DNA of 64,000 nt from Nocardioides albertanoniae (GTDB lineage Bacteria > Actinomycetota > Actinomycetes > Propionibacteriales > Nocardioidaceae): contig NZ_VFOV01000001.1 of the NCBI RefSeq assembly GCF_006716315.1, forward strand, positions 850,501-914,500, read 5' to 3'. A program made the translations under genes and the position numbers. The notes below the pieces were generated by a model. That model was given only the letters and a program-made list of their open reading frames with translations, was not told the origin of the DNA and did no database searches. Positions 43,409-52,232 of the stretch are shown here, in pieces (position 1 is the first letter of the stretch; every line of letters begins with the position of its first letter).

Positions 43409-44779
43409 ATGAACAACCTCTACATTCCACGCTCGGGGATCTCTCTCGATCGGCGCGGTTTCCTCGGACTCTCGGCTCTCGGACTCTCCGCCGCGGCCCT
43501 GTCTGCCTGCGGTGGCGGGCCCTCGACCAGCGGCGGCAAGGCCGCCGGCAAGGTCGAGCAGATCGACTTCAGCGGCGTGAAGCCGGCCAAGGAGATCACC
43601 TTCTGGACCTCCAACCCGGGCGACTCGATCAAGGTCAGCACCGAGCTGGTCAACGCCTTCAACGCCTCCCAGACCGACATCAAGGTCAAGCTGGTCACCG
43701 CCGGCGCCGACTACGAGGAGATCGCGCAGAAGTTCCAGACCGCGCAGACCGGTGGCGACCTGCCCGACCTGATCAACCTGTCGGACGTGTGGTGGTTCCG
43801 CTACAAGATGAACGACCAGATCATCCCGCTCGACTCCCTCTTCGAGACTCTCGAGTTCGAGACCGACGACTTCGTCGACTCGCTGCTGGGCGACTACCTC
43901 TACGACGACGCCCACTGGGCGGTTCCGTGGGCACGCTCGACGCCGCTCTTCTACTACAACAAGGATCACTGGAAAAAGGCCGGGCTGCCCGACCACGGGC
44001 CGGAGACCTGGGAGGAGTTCGACGAGTGGAAGGCCAAGCTCGCCGCCAAGGGCGGGGCGAAGTTCGCCTTCCAGTTCCCCGCCCTGGCGGGCTACGCCGG
44101 CTGGACGCTGCAGAACAACCTGTGGGGCTGGGGCGGCGGCTGGTCGAAGGAGGAGTCCTTCGACATCTCCTGCAACTCCAAGGAGTCGGTCGAGGCGCTC
44201 TCTTTCCTCAAGGACTGGGTCTACAAGGACAAGGTGGCCGGTGTGGCCGGGGTCGACCAGATCCAGGACTTCGCCGCAGGCGTCGCCAGCACCACCGTGG
44301 GCTCGACCGGTGACCTGATCACCGCGATCACCTCGGCCAAGTTCGACGTCGGCGTCGCGCCGCTGCCCGCCGGGCCGGCCGAGACCGACAAGATCTGCCC
44401 GACCGGCGGCTCGGGCGTCGGCATCCCGAAGGACATCAGCCCCGAGCGGCAGCTCGCGGCCGGCACGTTCCTCAAGTTCCTCACCGAGCCGGAGCAGGCC
44501 ATCAAGTTCTCCGAGGCGACCGGCTACGTGCCGGTCCGCAAGTCGGCAGACCCGGCCGCGATCCTCAAGAAGACCCCGCAGGCCCAGGTCGCGATCGACC
44601 AGCTCCCCAACACCCGCTCGCAGGACTACGCCCGCGTCTTCCTGCCCGGTGGTGACCTGGAGATGGCCAACCACATGGCCTCGATCCTCACCGAGAACAA
44701 GGACGTCCAGGCCGAGATGGACAGCCTCAAGACCGCGCTCGACAAGATCTACACCGATCAGGTCAAGCCGCTCATCTGA
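43409..44779 (+). CDS. sugar ABC transporter substrate-binding lipoprotein with Tat-type signal
   Basis: 456 aa. The N-terminus contains the twin-arginine motif DRRGFLGLSALGLSAAAL followed by lipobox LSAC, so it should be exported folded by Tat and lipidated. The mature protein has the family-1 extracellular solute-binding fold (KEITFWTSNPGDSIKVSTEL, DLPDLINLSDVWWFRYK). A GGAAGGA site precedes the ATG. It is the last gene of this importer; a hairpin after it overlaps the promoter of the next gene. Confidence 0.9.
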   Translation: MNNLYIPRSGISLDRRGFLGLSALGLSAAALSACGGGPSTSGGKAAGKVEQIDFSGVKPAKEITFWTSNPGDSIKVSTELVNAFNASQTDIKVKLVTAGADYEEIAQKFQTAQTGGDLPDLINLSDVWWFRYKMNDQIIPLDSLFETLEFETDDFVDSLLGDYLYDDAHWAVPWARSTPLFYYNKDHWKKAGLPDHGPETWEEFDEWKAKLAAKGGAKFAFQFPALAGYAGWTLQNNLWGWGGGWSKEESFDISCNSKESVEALSFLKDWVYKDKVAGVAGVDQIQDFAAGVASTTVGSTGDLITAITSAKFDVGVAPLPAGPAETDKICPTGGSGVGIPKDISPERQLAAGTFLKFLTEPEQAIKFSEATGYVPVRKSADPAAILKKTPQAQVAIDQLPNTRSQDYARVFLPGGDLEMANHMASILTENKDVQAEMDSLKTALDKIYTDQVKPLI

Positions 44780-44785
44780 TGAGTG

Positions 44786-44821
44786 CCGAGCGTAGGGCGG
44801 CTGCGGGTGCCCTACGCTCGG
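44786..44821 (+). terminator. terminator of the sugar importer that overlaps the next promoter
   Basis: CCGAGCGTAGGGC (44786-44798) and GCCCTACGCTCGG (44809-44821) are exact inverted repeats around a 10-base loop. The right arm contains TACGCT (44813-44818), the -10 box 7 nt before the GTG at 44826. Confidence 0.7.
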
Positions 44822-44825
44822 TGCC

Positions 44826-45584
44826 GTGAGCGAGGACTTGGTAGTAGAACGACGGCCCGGCGTCGTACACGTGACTTTCAACCGGCCGCAGAAGCACAAC
44901 GCCTTCACCGCCGAGATGTACGCCGCGCTGCACGCGCTGTGCGACGAGCTCGCGGTCGACGAGTCGGTGAAGGTGCTGGTGCTGACCGGGGCCGGCGGGC
45001 GCGCGTTCGCCGCCGGCAACGAGATCTCCGACTTCCTCGCACGAGACGCGGTCGACTACGAGGACTGGATCCGCGCGCTGCTCGAGAAGCTCTACGCGCT
45101 GCCGCAGGTCACCATCGCCGCCGTCGACGGGGTCTGCGTCGGTGGCGGGCTCGCGGTGGCCACCCACTGCGATCTGCGGGTCGCGACCCCGCACTCGCGC
45201 TTCGGATACCCGATCGCGAAGACCCTCGGCAACGCGCTCGCGGCCTCCATCGTCTACCGCGCCGCGGCCGTCTTCGGTGAGCCGGTCGTGCGCGAGATGC
45301 TGCTTGCGGCGCGCCTCGTCGGCGCCGACCGCGCCTACGCCACCGGCGCCCTGACCGCCGTCACCGACTCCCTCTCCGACGAGGTCGACGCCCTCGTCGA
45401 GGGCATCCTGCCGCTCTCGCGGGTGACCGTGCGGGCCACGAAGTCCCAGCTCGCCGCCTTCGCCGCCCGAGCCGAGGCTTCGCCGGAGGGCGACGAAGAC
45501 CTGCTGCGCGAGGTCTACACCGGAGCCGACTTCAAGGAGGGCGTGCGCGCGTTCCTGGCCAAGGAGAAGCCGGCGTTCGGGTAA
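44826..45584 (+). CDS. enoyl-CoA hydratase/isomerase (crotonase) family protein
   Basis: 252-aa crotonase. The CoA-binding and oxyanion region reads HNAFTAEMYAALHALC then GAGGRAFAAGNEISDFL, and the second oxyanion helix is AVDGVCVGGGLAVATHCDLR. The usual catalytic Glu positions are not clear: where hydratases have Glu near AKTLGNALAASIVYRAAAVF, Asn/Ala is found, so it may be an isomerase or a thioester hydrolase. Leaderless GTG start with TACGCT 7 nt upstream. Confidence 0.85.
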   Translation: MSEDLVVERRPGVVHVTFNRPQKHNAFTAEMYAALHALCDELAVDESVKVLVLTGAGGRAFAAGNEISDFLARDAVDYEDWIRALLEKLYALPQVTIAAVDGVCVGGGLAVATHCDLRVATPHSRFGYPIAKTLGNALAASIVYRAAAVFGEPVVREMLLAARLVGADRAYATGALTAVTDSLSDEVDALVEGILPLSRVTVRATKSQLAAFAARAEASPEGDEDLLREVYTGADFKEGVRAFLAKEKPAFG

Positions 45585-45622
45585 TCCGTTGACGGAGACT
45601 CCGGCGCGACCGACGATGGCGT

Positions 45623-46375
45623 ATGCCTTCCGAACCGACCGCGACGTACGCCGAGACCGAGCAGTTCCGTGGTGCCCTGATCCGGCAGAGCGACCTCAGC
45701 GGTCTCGAGATCCGCGACTGCTGGTTCGAGGAGCGGGTGAAGGTCGTCGACTGCTACGGCAGCGACATCTATCTCGGCGGTGAGTTCGGCAAGGTCGTGG
45801 TCAACGACGTCGACGTGACGGCGTACGTCGAGGCCGAGCTCGATCGCATCGAGCCCAACCGGGTGCTCGCTCGCGAGGCGCGGACCGCGGACGACTTCCG
45901 CGCGGCCTGGGCGGCCATCGAGTCGACGTGGGCGGCCACGGTCGAGCAGGCGCGCGGGATGGGGGAGGAGCTGCTCCATGAGCGGGTCGACGACGAGTGG
46001 TCGTTTCTCGAGACCTTGCGCCACCTGCTCCACGCCAGCGACAAGTGGCTCGGCGGCCCCGTCCTCGAGGAGGACGACCCCTTCCACCCGTTCGGCAACG
46101 TGCCCGGCGGTTGGGACGAGACGACCTCAGGGGGCACTGTCGACATCGACCCGTCGCTCGAGGAGGTCCTCGAGCCGCGCCTGGTCCGGATGGGCACGAT
46201 GCGCGACTACGTCGCGACGCTCACCGATGCCGACCTCGACCGGCGCTGTGCCAAGCCCGGCGGCGACCAGGGCGCCGACGTCGACGTGCGTCACTGCCTC
46301 CAGGTGGTGCTCTTCGAGGAGGCCGAGCACCACCGTTATGCCGTGCGTGACCTGGCGGTGCTCACCGCTGGTTGA
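45623..46375 (+). CDS. DinB-family (YfiT-like) protein with pentapeptide-like N-terminus
   Basis: 250 aa. The C-terminal 160 residues form a DinB four-helix bundle: DEWSFLETLRHLLHASDKWL provides one metal His and FEEAEHHRYAVRDL the others. The DinB superfamily includes mycothiol-dependent enzymes in Actinobacteria. The N-terminal 60 residues (GALIRQSDLSGLEIRDCWFE then RVKVVDCYGSDIYLG) resemble a short stretch of pentapeptide-like beta helix. The function is unknown. It is convergent and overlaps by 14 bp with the next gene. Confidence 0.78.
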   Translation: MPSEPTATYAETEQFRGALIRQSDLSGLEIRDCWFEERVKVVDCYGSDIYLGGEFGKVVVNDVDVTAYVEAELDRIEPNRVLAREARTADDFRAAWAAIESTWAATVEQARGMGEELLHERVDDEWSFLETLRHLLHASDKWLGGPVLEEDDPFHPFGNVPGGWDETTSGGTVDIDPSLEEVLEPRLVRMGTMRDYVATLTDADLDRRCAKPGGDQGADVDVRHCLQVVLFEEAEHHRYAVRDLAVLTAG

Positions 46376-47201
46376 GCCGCTCGTCCTCGGCGGGTGCGAG
46401 CGAACCGAGCAGCGCCAGCTTCTCCGCGCTCTCCGAGCCCGGCTCGGCGTGGAAGGTGCCGAGGATCAGGCCGCTCCCGTCACTGAGCGTGAACTTCTGG
46501 CGGTGCAGCCGCAGTGACCCGACCTGCGGATGGTCGAACAGCATGCTGCCACCGGCGAGGGCCTTGACGTCGTGGCGTGCCCAGAGCTTCCGGAACCGCT
46601 CGCTCGCCAAGGAGAGCTCGCCGACCAGCTCGACGAAACGTGGGTCGTCGGTGTCGCTGCCGACCGAGGTGCGGAACGAGGCCACCAGGGAGTCGCAGAC
46701 CGACTCCCAGTCCGCGTGCAGCGCCTGCACCGCCGGGTCGAGGAAGACCGACCGGATCCGGTTCTCGCCGACGACCATCGAGGGGTCGAGGAGGCGGGCC
46801 AGCGGGTTGCTGGCGAGGACGTCGAGATATCTGTCCTCGATGACCGCAGGCACGCCGATGACCTCCAGGAGCTGGGCGAGCGACGGCGGCACCTGTGCCC
46901 TCCGCCTGCGACGGGCACGTCGCACGCGAGGAGCCACCAGGCTCAGCAGATAGGTCGTGCCGGCCTCGTCGAGCTGCAGCACCTGGGCGATCGACTCCAG
47001 CACCGCAGGCGAGGGGTTGCGGTCGCGACCCTGCTCGAGCCGCAGGTAGTAGTCGGCGCTGACACCGGCGAGCAGAGCGACCTCCTCGCGGCGTAGGCCG
47101 GGAACGCGGCGTACGCCCACGGTCGGCAGGCCCACCGTGTCGGGGCGTACGAGCTCTCGTCTGGCTCGGAGATAGGCGCCCAGCCGGTTGTCGTCGCTCA
47201 C
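46362..47201 (-). CDS. helix-turn-helix regulator with MmyB-type ligand-binding domain
   Basis: 279 aa. The N-terminal XRE helix-turn-helix reads LGAYLRARRELVRPDTVGLP then VPGLRREEVALLAGVSADYYLRLEQGRDRNPSP. The C-terminal MmyB-like (PAS-related) domain contains IEDRYLDVLASNPLARLLDP and LFDHPQVGSLRLHRQKFTLS. These regulators usually control a divergent oxidoreductase, as here with the aldo/keto reductase. The GTG start at 47201 has TATCCT 6 nt upstream (leaderless). Confidence 0.88.
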   Translation of the reverse strand: MSDDNRLGAYLRARRELVRPDTVGLPTVGVRRVPGLRREEVALLAGVSADYYLRLEQGRDRNPSPAVLESIAQVLQLDEAGTTYLLSLVAPRVRRARRRRRAQVPPSLAQLLEVIGVPAVIEDRYLDVLASNPLARLLDPSMVVGENRIRSVFLDPAVQALHADWESVCDSLVASFRTSVGSDTDDPRFVELVGELSLASERFRKLWARHDVKALAGGSMLFDHPQVGSLRLHRQKFTLSDGSGLILGTFHAEPGSESAEKLALLGSLAPAEDERLNQR

Positions 47202-47333
47202 GATCCCAGGATAGGCGCGCGCCCGCCGGGTGCGGGGGCTCCAGACTGGTCCCCGCACTACCAGGATCAGCGGCCCTCTCCCTGGGCCGTCTTCGGCGAG
47301 AGATGCTGGAGACATCCGAGGAGAGGAACATCA

Positions 47334-48188
47334 ATGACCGACACCACCACGCACAGCACCTACACGCTCGGCGATCTCACCGTGCGCCGGATGGGGTACG
47401 GCGCGATGCAGCTCGCGGGGCCGCACGTGTTCGGGCCTCCGGCCGACCGGGACGCCGCGATCGCGGTGCTCCGGGAGGCGCTCGACCTGGGCATCGACCA
47501 CATCGACACCAGCGACTTCTACGGGCCGTACGTCACCAACCAGATCATCAAGGAGGCGCTGCACCCCTACCCCGAGAGTCTGCACATCGTCACCAAGGTC
47601 GGCGCGCGCCGCGATGCCGAGGGTGCCTGGCTCCCGGCGAGCTCCGCCGACGAGCTGCGCGCCGCTGTGCACTCCAACCTCGACAACCTCGGCCTCGAGA
47701 CGCTCGACGTCGTCAACCTGCGGGTGATGGACGGCGACGCCGGCGATGTCGCCGAGCGATACGCCGTCCTGGCCGAGCTCCAGCAGCAGGGCCTGATCCG
47801 TCACCTCGGGATCAGCGAGGCGAGCGCGGAGCAGCTCGCCGCGGCACAGGAGGTAGCGCCGGTCGTCGGCGTGCAGAACCTCTACAACCTGGCCAACCGG
47901 GGCGACGACGACCTGATCGACTCGCTGGCCGCGCAGGGCATCGCCTATGTCCCCTACTTCCCGCTCGGCGGGTTCACGCCGCTCCAGTCCGGGGCTCTCG
48001 ACGCCGTGGCCGACAGGTTGGGTGCCGGCCGGATGGCGGTGGCGCTGGCCTGGCTGCTCCAGCGTTCACCCAACATCCTGCTCATCCCCGGCACCTCGTC
48101 GGTGGAGCATCTGCGGGACAACGTCGCCGGCGCAGCCCTCGAGCTCGGGCCCGACGATCTGGCCGAGCTGGACGCGATCGGTCGCTAG
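47334..48188 (+). CDS. aldo/keto reductase
   Basis: 284-aa TIM-barrel NADPH-dependent reductase. The catalytic tetrad is in GIDHIDTSDFYGP (Asp, Tyr) and IVTKVGARRDAEGAW (Lys); the position that usually holds His is Asn in VVNLRVMDGD. The NADPH-binding C-terminal region is ILLIPGTSSVEHLRDNVAGA. It reduces aldehydes or ketones; the substrate is unknown. It is divergent from the MmyB-type regulator, which probably controls it. A GAGGAAC ribosome site precedes the ATG. Confidence 0.88.
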   Translation: MTDTTTHSTYTLGDLTVRRMGYGAMQLAGPHVFGPPADRDAAIAVLREALDLGIDHIDTSDFYGPYVTNQIIKEALHPYPESLHIVTKVGARRDAEGAWLPASSADELRAAVHSNLDNLGLETLDVVNLRVMDGDAGDVAERYAVLAELQQQGLIRHLGISEASAEQLAAAQEVAPVVGVQNLYNLANRGDDDLIDSLAAQGIAYVPYFPLGGFTPLQSGALDAVADRLGAGRMAVALAWLLQRSPNILLIPGTSSVEHLRDNVAGAALELGPDDLAELDAIGR

Positions 48189-48202
48189 CCCTAGAAGGCC
48201 AG

Positions 48203-48967
48203 TTAACCGGAGGAGGCCAGTGCGGCCGCCTCGATGAGGCTGGGCCCGTACCAGGTGATCAGGCGCCCGCTGACCAGCTCGGTCGGGGTCCGCACGAACG
48301 CCTCCGGGCCGTCGTCGGCGGTGAAGACGTACGGCTCGTCGGGGAGCAGCGCGACGTCGGCGCCAGCAGCGTCGACGTCGGCCAGGTCGACGTGCGGGTA
48401 GCGGTCGGCATGCGGGTCGTAGACGTTCTCCCAGCCGAGCCGCCGCAGCAGGTCGCCGGTGAACGTACGCGACCCGACCACCATCCACGGGTCGCGCCAG
48501 ATCGGCACGACGACCCTCCGGGTGACCGGAGGGAGCGGACCGCACCAGAGCCGGCGGGCCTCCGCGAGCCAGGGAGGGCGGCTCCAGCCGAGCCCGTCGA
48601 GGAGCCTCTCCATCGAGTCGATCGCGTCGGGGACGGTCTCGATGTCGGTGACCCAGACCCGTACGCCGCGCTCGCGCAGGCGGCGTACGTCGAGCTCTCG
48701 GTTCTCCTCCTTGTTGGCCACGACGACGTCCGGTGCCAGCGCCACGATCGCGGCCAGGTCAGGGTTCTTGGTGCCGCGCACACGGGGCACGTCGAGGTCG
48801 ACCGGATGCGTGCACCACTCGGTCGCGCCGACCAGCCGGTCGGCCGCGACCGAGGCGAGTGCCTCGGTCAGCGACGGGACCAGACAGACCACCCGGGTCG
48901 CCGGGTGCGGGCCGTCATAGGCGGTGCCGAGGTCGTCGCGGGGTGAATGCTCACCGAGGTAACTCAC
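48203..48967 (-). CDS. BtuF-like helical-backbone metal/cobalamin-binding protein, no signal peptide
   Basis: 254 aa with the type III periplasmic-binding fold of BtuF: RVVCLVPSLTEALASVAADR, GATEWCTHPVDLDVPRVRGT, DLAAIVALAPDVVVANKEEN, and PIWRDPWMVVGSRTFTGDLL. Unlike BtuF it has no signal peptide, lipobox or transporter partner, so it may be cytoplasmic and bind a corrinoid or metal inside the cell. Its position next to the B12-dependent mutase fits a cobalamin role (inference). The start is GTG 48967. Confidence 0.8.
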   Translation of the reverse strand: MSYLGEHSPRDDLGTAYDGPHPATRVVCLVPSLTEALASVAADRLVGATEWCTHPVDLDVPRVRGTKNPDLAAIVALAPDVVVANKEENRELDVRRLRERGVRVWVTDIETVPDAIDSMERLLDGLGWSRPPWLAEARRLWCGPLPPVTRRVVVPIWRDPWMVVGSRTFTGDLLRRLGWENVYDPHADRYPHVDLADVDAAGADVALLPDEPYVFTADDGPEAFVRTPTELVSGRLITWYGPSLIEAAALASSG

Positions 48968-49004
48968 TCAACGCTCGCTTCCTTTGCGGAACTCCACGAG
49001 GGCA

Positions 49005-49040
49005 GTGGCTGTTCACCGAGTTACCTCGGTGAACAGCCAC
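49005..49040. terminator. 16-bp stem-loop after the mutase gene
   Basis: GTGGCTGTTCACCGAG (49005-49020) and its complement (49025-49040) form an exact 16-bp stem with a 4-base loop just after the icmF stop. The sequence CACCGAGGTAACTC is also found nearby at 48951-48965 as a partial direct copy. Confidence 0.75.
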
Positions 49041-49043
49041 ACC

Positions 49044-52000
49044 TCACACATTGCGTCGATACTGCCCGCCGACCTCGAAGAACGCCTCGGTGACCTGGCC
49101 GAGCGAGCAGACCCGAGCCGCGTCCATGAGCGCGGCGAAGACGTTCTCGTCGGAGGTGGCGGCCTGCTTGAGACGCTGGATCGCGGCCTCCGCCTCGCTC
49201 GCGTGGGCGGTCTGGAAGTCGTGCACGCGGTCCAGCTGCGACTTCTTCTCCTTCTCCGTGGCGCGGGCGAGCTCGACCGGTCCGGCCGGTTCGCCGTTGG
49301 TGTCGCGGACGAAGGTGTTGACGCCGATGAGCGGCAGCGTGCCGTCGTGCTTGCGGTGCTCGTAGAGCATCGACTCGTCCTGGATCTTGCCGCGCTGGTA
49401 GCCGGTCTCCATGGCGCCGAGCACGCCGCCGCGCTCGGAGATGCGGTCGAACTCCTTGAGCACGGCCTCCTCGACGAGGTCGGTGAGCTCGTCGATGATG
49501 TAGGAGCCCTGGAGCGGGTTCTCGTTGAAAGCCAGGCCCCACTCGCGGTTGATGATCAGCTGGATCGCCAGGGCGCGGCGTACGGACTCCTCCGACGGCG
49601 TCGTGACGGCCTCGTCGAAAGCGTTGGTGTGCAGCGACTGGGCGTTGTCGTAGATCGCGATCAGCGCCTGCAGCGTGGTGCGGATGTCGTTGAAGTCCAT
49701 CTCCTGCGCGTGCAGCGATCGCCCGCTCGTCTGGATGTGGTACTTCAGCTTCTGCGAGCGCTCCGAGGCGCCGTAGCGGTCGCGCATCGCGACCGCCCAG
49801 ATCCGGCGGGCGACGCGGCCGATCACCGAGTACTCGGGGTCCATCCCGTTGGAGAAGAAGAACGACAGGTTGGGTGCGAAGTCGTCGATCGACATCCCGC
49901 GAGCCAGGTAGGACTCGACGTAGGTGAACCCGTTGGCCAGCGTGAAGGCGAGCTGGGAGATGGGGTTCGCCCCGGCCTCGGCGATGTGGTAGCCGGAGAT
50001 CGAGACGGAGTAGAAGTTGCGGACCTCCTGCTCGATGAACCACTCCTGGATGTCGGCCATGCAGCGCAACGAGAACTCGGTGGAGAACAGGCAGGTGTTC
50101 TGCCCCTGGTCCTCCTTGAGGATGTCGGCCTGCACGGTGCCGCGCACCGTCTTGATGGCCTCGTAGGGGTCGATGCCGCGCTCGCGCGCCTGGTCCATCA
50201 CCGTGTTGAGGAAGAACGCCAGGATCGTCGGCGCCGGCCCGTTGATCGTCATCGAGACCGAGGTGGTCGGGGCGAGCAGGTCGAAGCCGTCGTAGAGCGC
50301 CTTCATGTCGTCCAGCGTCGCCACCGAGACGCCGGAGGTGCCGACCTTGCCGTAGATGTCGGGGCGCAGGCCGGGGTCGCGGCCGTAGAGCGTCACCGAG
50401 TCGAACGCGGTCGAGAGCCGCGTGGCGGGCTGGCCCTCGGAGAGCAGCTTGAAGCGGCGGTTGGTGCGGAACGGGTCACCCTCGCCGGCGAACATCCGCG
50501 CCGGGTCCTCGTTCGCACGCTTGTAGGGGAAGACACCTGCCGTGAACGGGAAGAAGCCCGGGAGGTTCTCCCGGCGCAGGAACCGGGTCAGCTCGCCGCG
50601 GTCGGTGTAGCCCGGGGTCGAGACCCGCGGGATGTAGTTGCCCGACAACGACGTGCGGCCGCTGTCGTCGGCGGCGTACGTCGCCTTCGTCTCCTCCCAG
50701 GAGGCCAGCTGGGTGCGCAGGTCTTCGGGGAGGTCCCCGGCGGGCACGTCGAGCTCGGGGTGGTCGGCGGCCACGATCTCGTAGGCCTGCTCCTTGCGTG
50801 CGGCGGCCACGAGATCGTCGGTCGCGGCGTGATAGTCGCGTACGCTGCCGGCGATCTCGGCCAGGTAGCGCACCCGCTTCTCGGGGATGCTCGGGTGCAG
50901 CCCGGTGGAGTGCCGGGTCTCGACCCGGGGGAGCACACCCTCGCCGAGCACGAGCCCGGACTCGGCGAGCAGGCCGCGCAGGTGCTGGTAGAGCGCGGTG
51001 ACGCCGTCGTCGTCGAAGGCGGCCGCGGAGGTGCCGTAGACCGGCATCTCGTCGGGGGAGGAGGTGAACGCTTCCCGGTTGCGCACGAGCTGGCGCGAGA
51101 CGTCGCGCAGCGCGTCCTCGGCGCCGCGACGCTCGAACTTGTTGATCGCCACGACGTCGGCGAAGTCGAGCATGTCGATCTTCTCGAGCTGGCTGGCGGC
51201 ACCGAACTCGGGGGTCATCACGTAGAGCGAGACGTCGACGAAGTCGCTGATGCCGGTGTCGCCCTGTCCGATGCCGGGGGTCTCGACGATCACCAGGTCG
51301 ACGGAGGCCTTCATCACCGAGAGCACCTCGGCGAAGTGATCGGGCACCTCGTGGCCGCCGCGGGTCGCCAGCGAGCGGTAGAAGGTGGTCGAGCCACCGT
51401 CGGTGATCGCGGCGAGCGAGTTCATCCGGATGCGGTCGCCGAGGAGCGCGCCGCCGCCGCGTCGTCGCGTCGGGTCGATGGCGAGCACGCCGACGCGGAT
51501 CTTGTCCTCCTGGTCGATGCGCAGGCGCCGGACCAGCTCGTCGGTGAGGGAGGACTTGCCCGATCCACCGGTGCCGGTGACGCCGAGCACGACGGCCTGG
51601 TCGGCCTCGTGCAGGCGCGCCAGGAAGTCGTCGGGGAGCCGGCCCTGCTCGGCACCCGTGATCGCACGCCCGATGGAGTGTCCGTAGCCGGCGATCACCC
51701 CGTTGGGGGTGACGTTGAAGATCGGCCACAGGTCGCGGTCGATGTCGCGCACCACCGAGTTGATCATCCCCGGCAGGCCCATCCGCTGGCCCTCCTCGGG
51801 GGAGAAGATCTTGACGCCCGAGTTGGCGAGCCGCTCGATCTCGTAGGGCACGATCACGCCGCCGCCACCGCCGACGACCTTCACGTGGCCGGCGCCGCGA
51901 TCCTTGAGCGCGGAGACGAGATACTCGAAGAACTCCACGTGGCCGCCCTGGTAGGAGGAGACGGCCACGCAGTGGGCGTCCTCCTGCACGGCGGCGTCGG

Positions 52001-52160
52001 CGATCTCGGTGACCGAACGGTTGTGGCCGAGGTGGATCACCTCGCACCCCTGTGCCTGGAAGATGCGGCGCATGATGTTGATCGCCGCGTCATGCCCGTC
52101 GAACAGGCTGCTCGCAGTCACGATCCGCACGTGGTGCTGGGGGATGTGGAGGTCGGTCAT
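49044..52160 (-). CDS. icmF: fused isobutyryl-CoA mutase IcmF (B12 domain, G-protein chaperone, mutase)
   Basis: 1038-aa adenosylcobalamin-dependent mutase with its own chaperone. Residues 1-145 bind B12 (DGHDAAINIM, D21-G-H23 base-off His motif, and KVVGGGGGVIVP). Residues about 185-500 are a MeaI-type GTPase with P-loop VTGTGGSGKSS (194-204) and VETPGIGQGDTGISDFVD. From about 510 the mutase barrel runs to the end (PGFFPFTAGVFPYKR near the substrate site, where methylmalonyl-CoA mutase has Tyr). It interconverts isobutyryl-CoA and n-butyryl-CoA. A Shine-Dalgarno GGAG and the MarR palindrome lie upstream. Confidence 0.94.
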   Translation of the reverse strand: MTDLHIPQHHVRIVTASSLFDGHDAAINIMRRIFQAQGCEVIHLGHNRSVTEIADAAVQEDAHCVAVSSYQGGHVEFFEYLVSALKDRGAGHVKVVGGGGGVIVPYEIERLANSGVKIFSPEEGQRMGLPGMINSVVRDIDRDLWPIFNVTPNGVIAGYGHSIGRAITGAEQGRLPDDFLARLHEADQAVVLGVTGTGGSGKSSLTDELVRRLRIDQEDKIRVGVLAIDPTRRRGGGALLGDRIRMNSLAAITDGGSTTFYRSLATRGGHEVPDHFAEVLSVMKASVDLVIVETPGIGQGDTGISDFVDVSLYVMTPEFGAASQLEKIDMLDFADVVAINKFERRGAEDALRDVSRQLVRNREAFTSSPDEMPVYGTSAAAFDDDGVTALYQHLRGLLAESGLVLGEGVLPRVETRHSTGLHPSIPEKRVRYLAEIAGSVRDYHAATDDLVAAARKEQAYEIVAADHPELDVPAGDLPEDLRTQLASWEETKATYAADDSGRTSLSGNYIPRVSTPGYTDRGELTRFLRRENLPGFFPFTAGVFPYKRANEDPARMFAGEGDPFRTNRRFKLLSEGQPATRLSTAFDSVTLYGRDPGLRPDIYGKVGTSGVSVATLDDMKALYDGFDLLAPTTSVSMTINGPAPTILAFFLNTVMDQARERGIDPYEAIKTVRGTVQADILKEDQGQNTCLFSTEFSLRCMADIQEWFIEQEVRNFYSVSISGYHIAEAGANPISQLAFTLANGFTYVESYLARGMSIDDFAPNLSFFFSNGMDPEYSVIGRVARRIWAVAMRDRYGASERSQKLKYHIQTSGRSLHAQEMDFNDIRTTLQALIAIYDNAQSLHTNAFDEAVTTPSEESVRRALAIQLIINREWGLAFNENPLQGSYIIDELTDLVEEAVLKEFDRISERGGVLGAMETGYQRGKIQDESMLYEHRKHDGTLPLIGVNTFVRDTNGEPAGPVELARATEKEKKSQLDRVHDFQTAHASEAEAAIQRLKQAATSDENVFAALMDAARVCSLGQVTEAFFEVGGQYRRNV

Positions 52161-52192
52161 TCGGGGTGCTCCGCCAGTCGTCGGTAAAATAG

Positions 52193-52204
52193 TTGGACGT
52201 CCAA
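52193..52204. promoter_or_regulatory. TTGGACGTCCAA palindrome upstream of icmF, probable MarR operator
   Basis: A perfect 12-bp palindrome in an otherwise AT-rich spacer (AAAATAGTTGG to CCAAGTAATTACC), between the icmF start and the stop of the marR gene. Confidence 0.65.
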
Positions 52205-52232
52205 GTAATTACCAGGATAAGTCGTCCGGGCG

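Noticed and set aside
48984-52187. 1067-codon open frame on the plus strand
   Set aside because: It is antisense to icmF, whose domains and motifs are complete on the minus strand. Long antisense frames are expected at 70% GC with third-position G/C bias.
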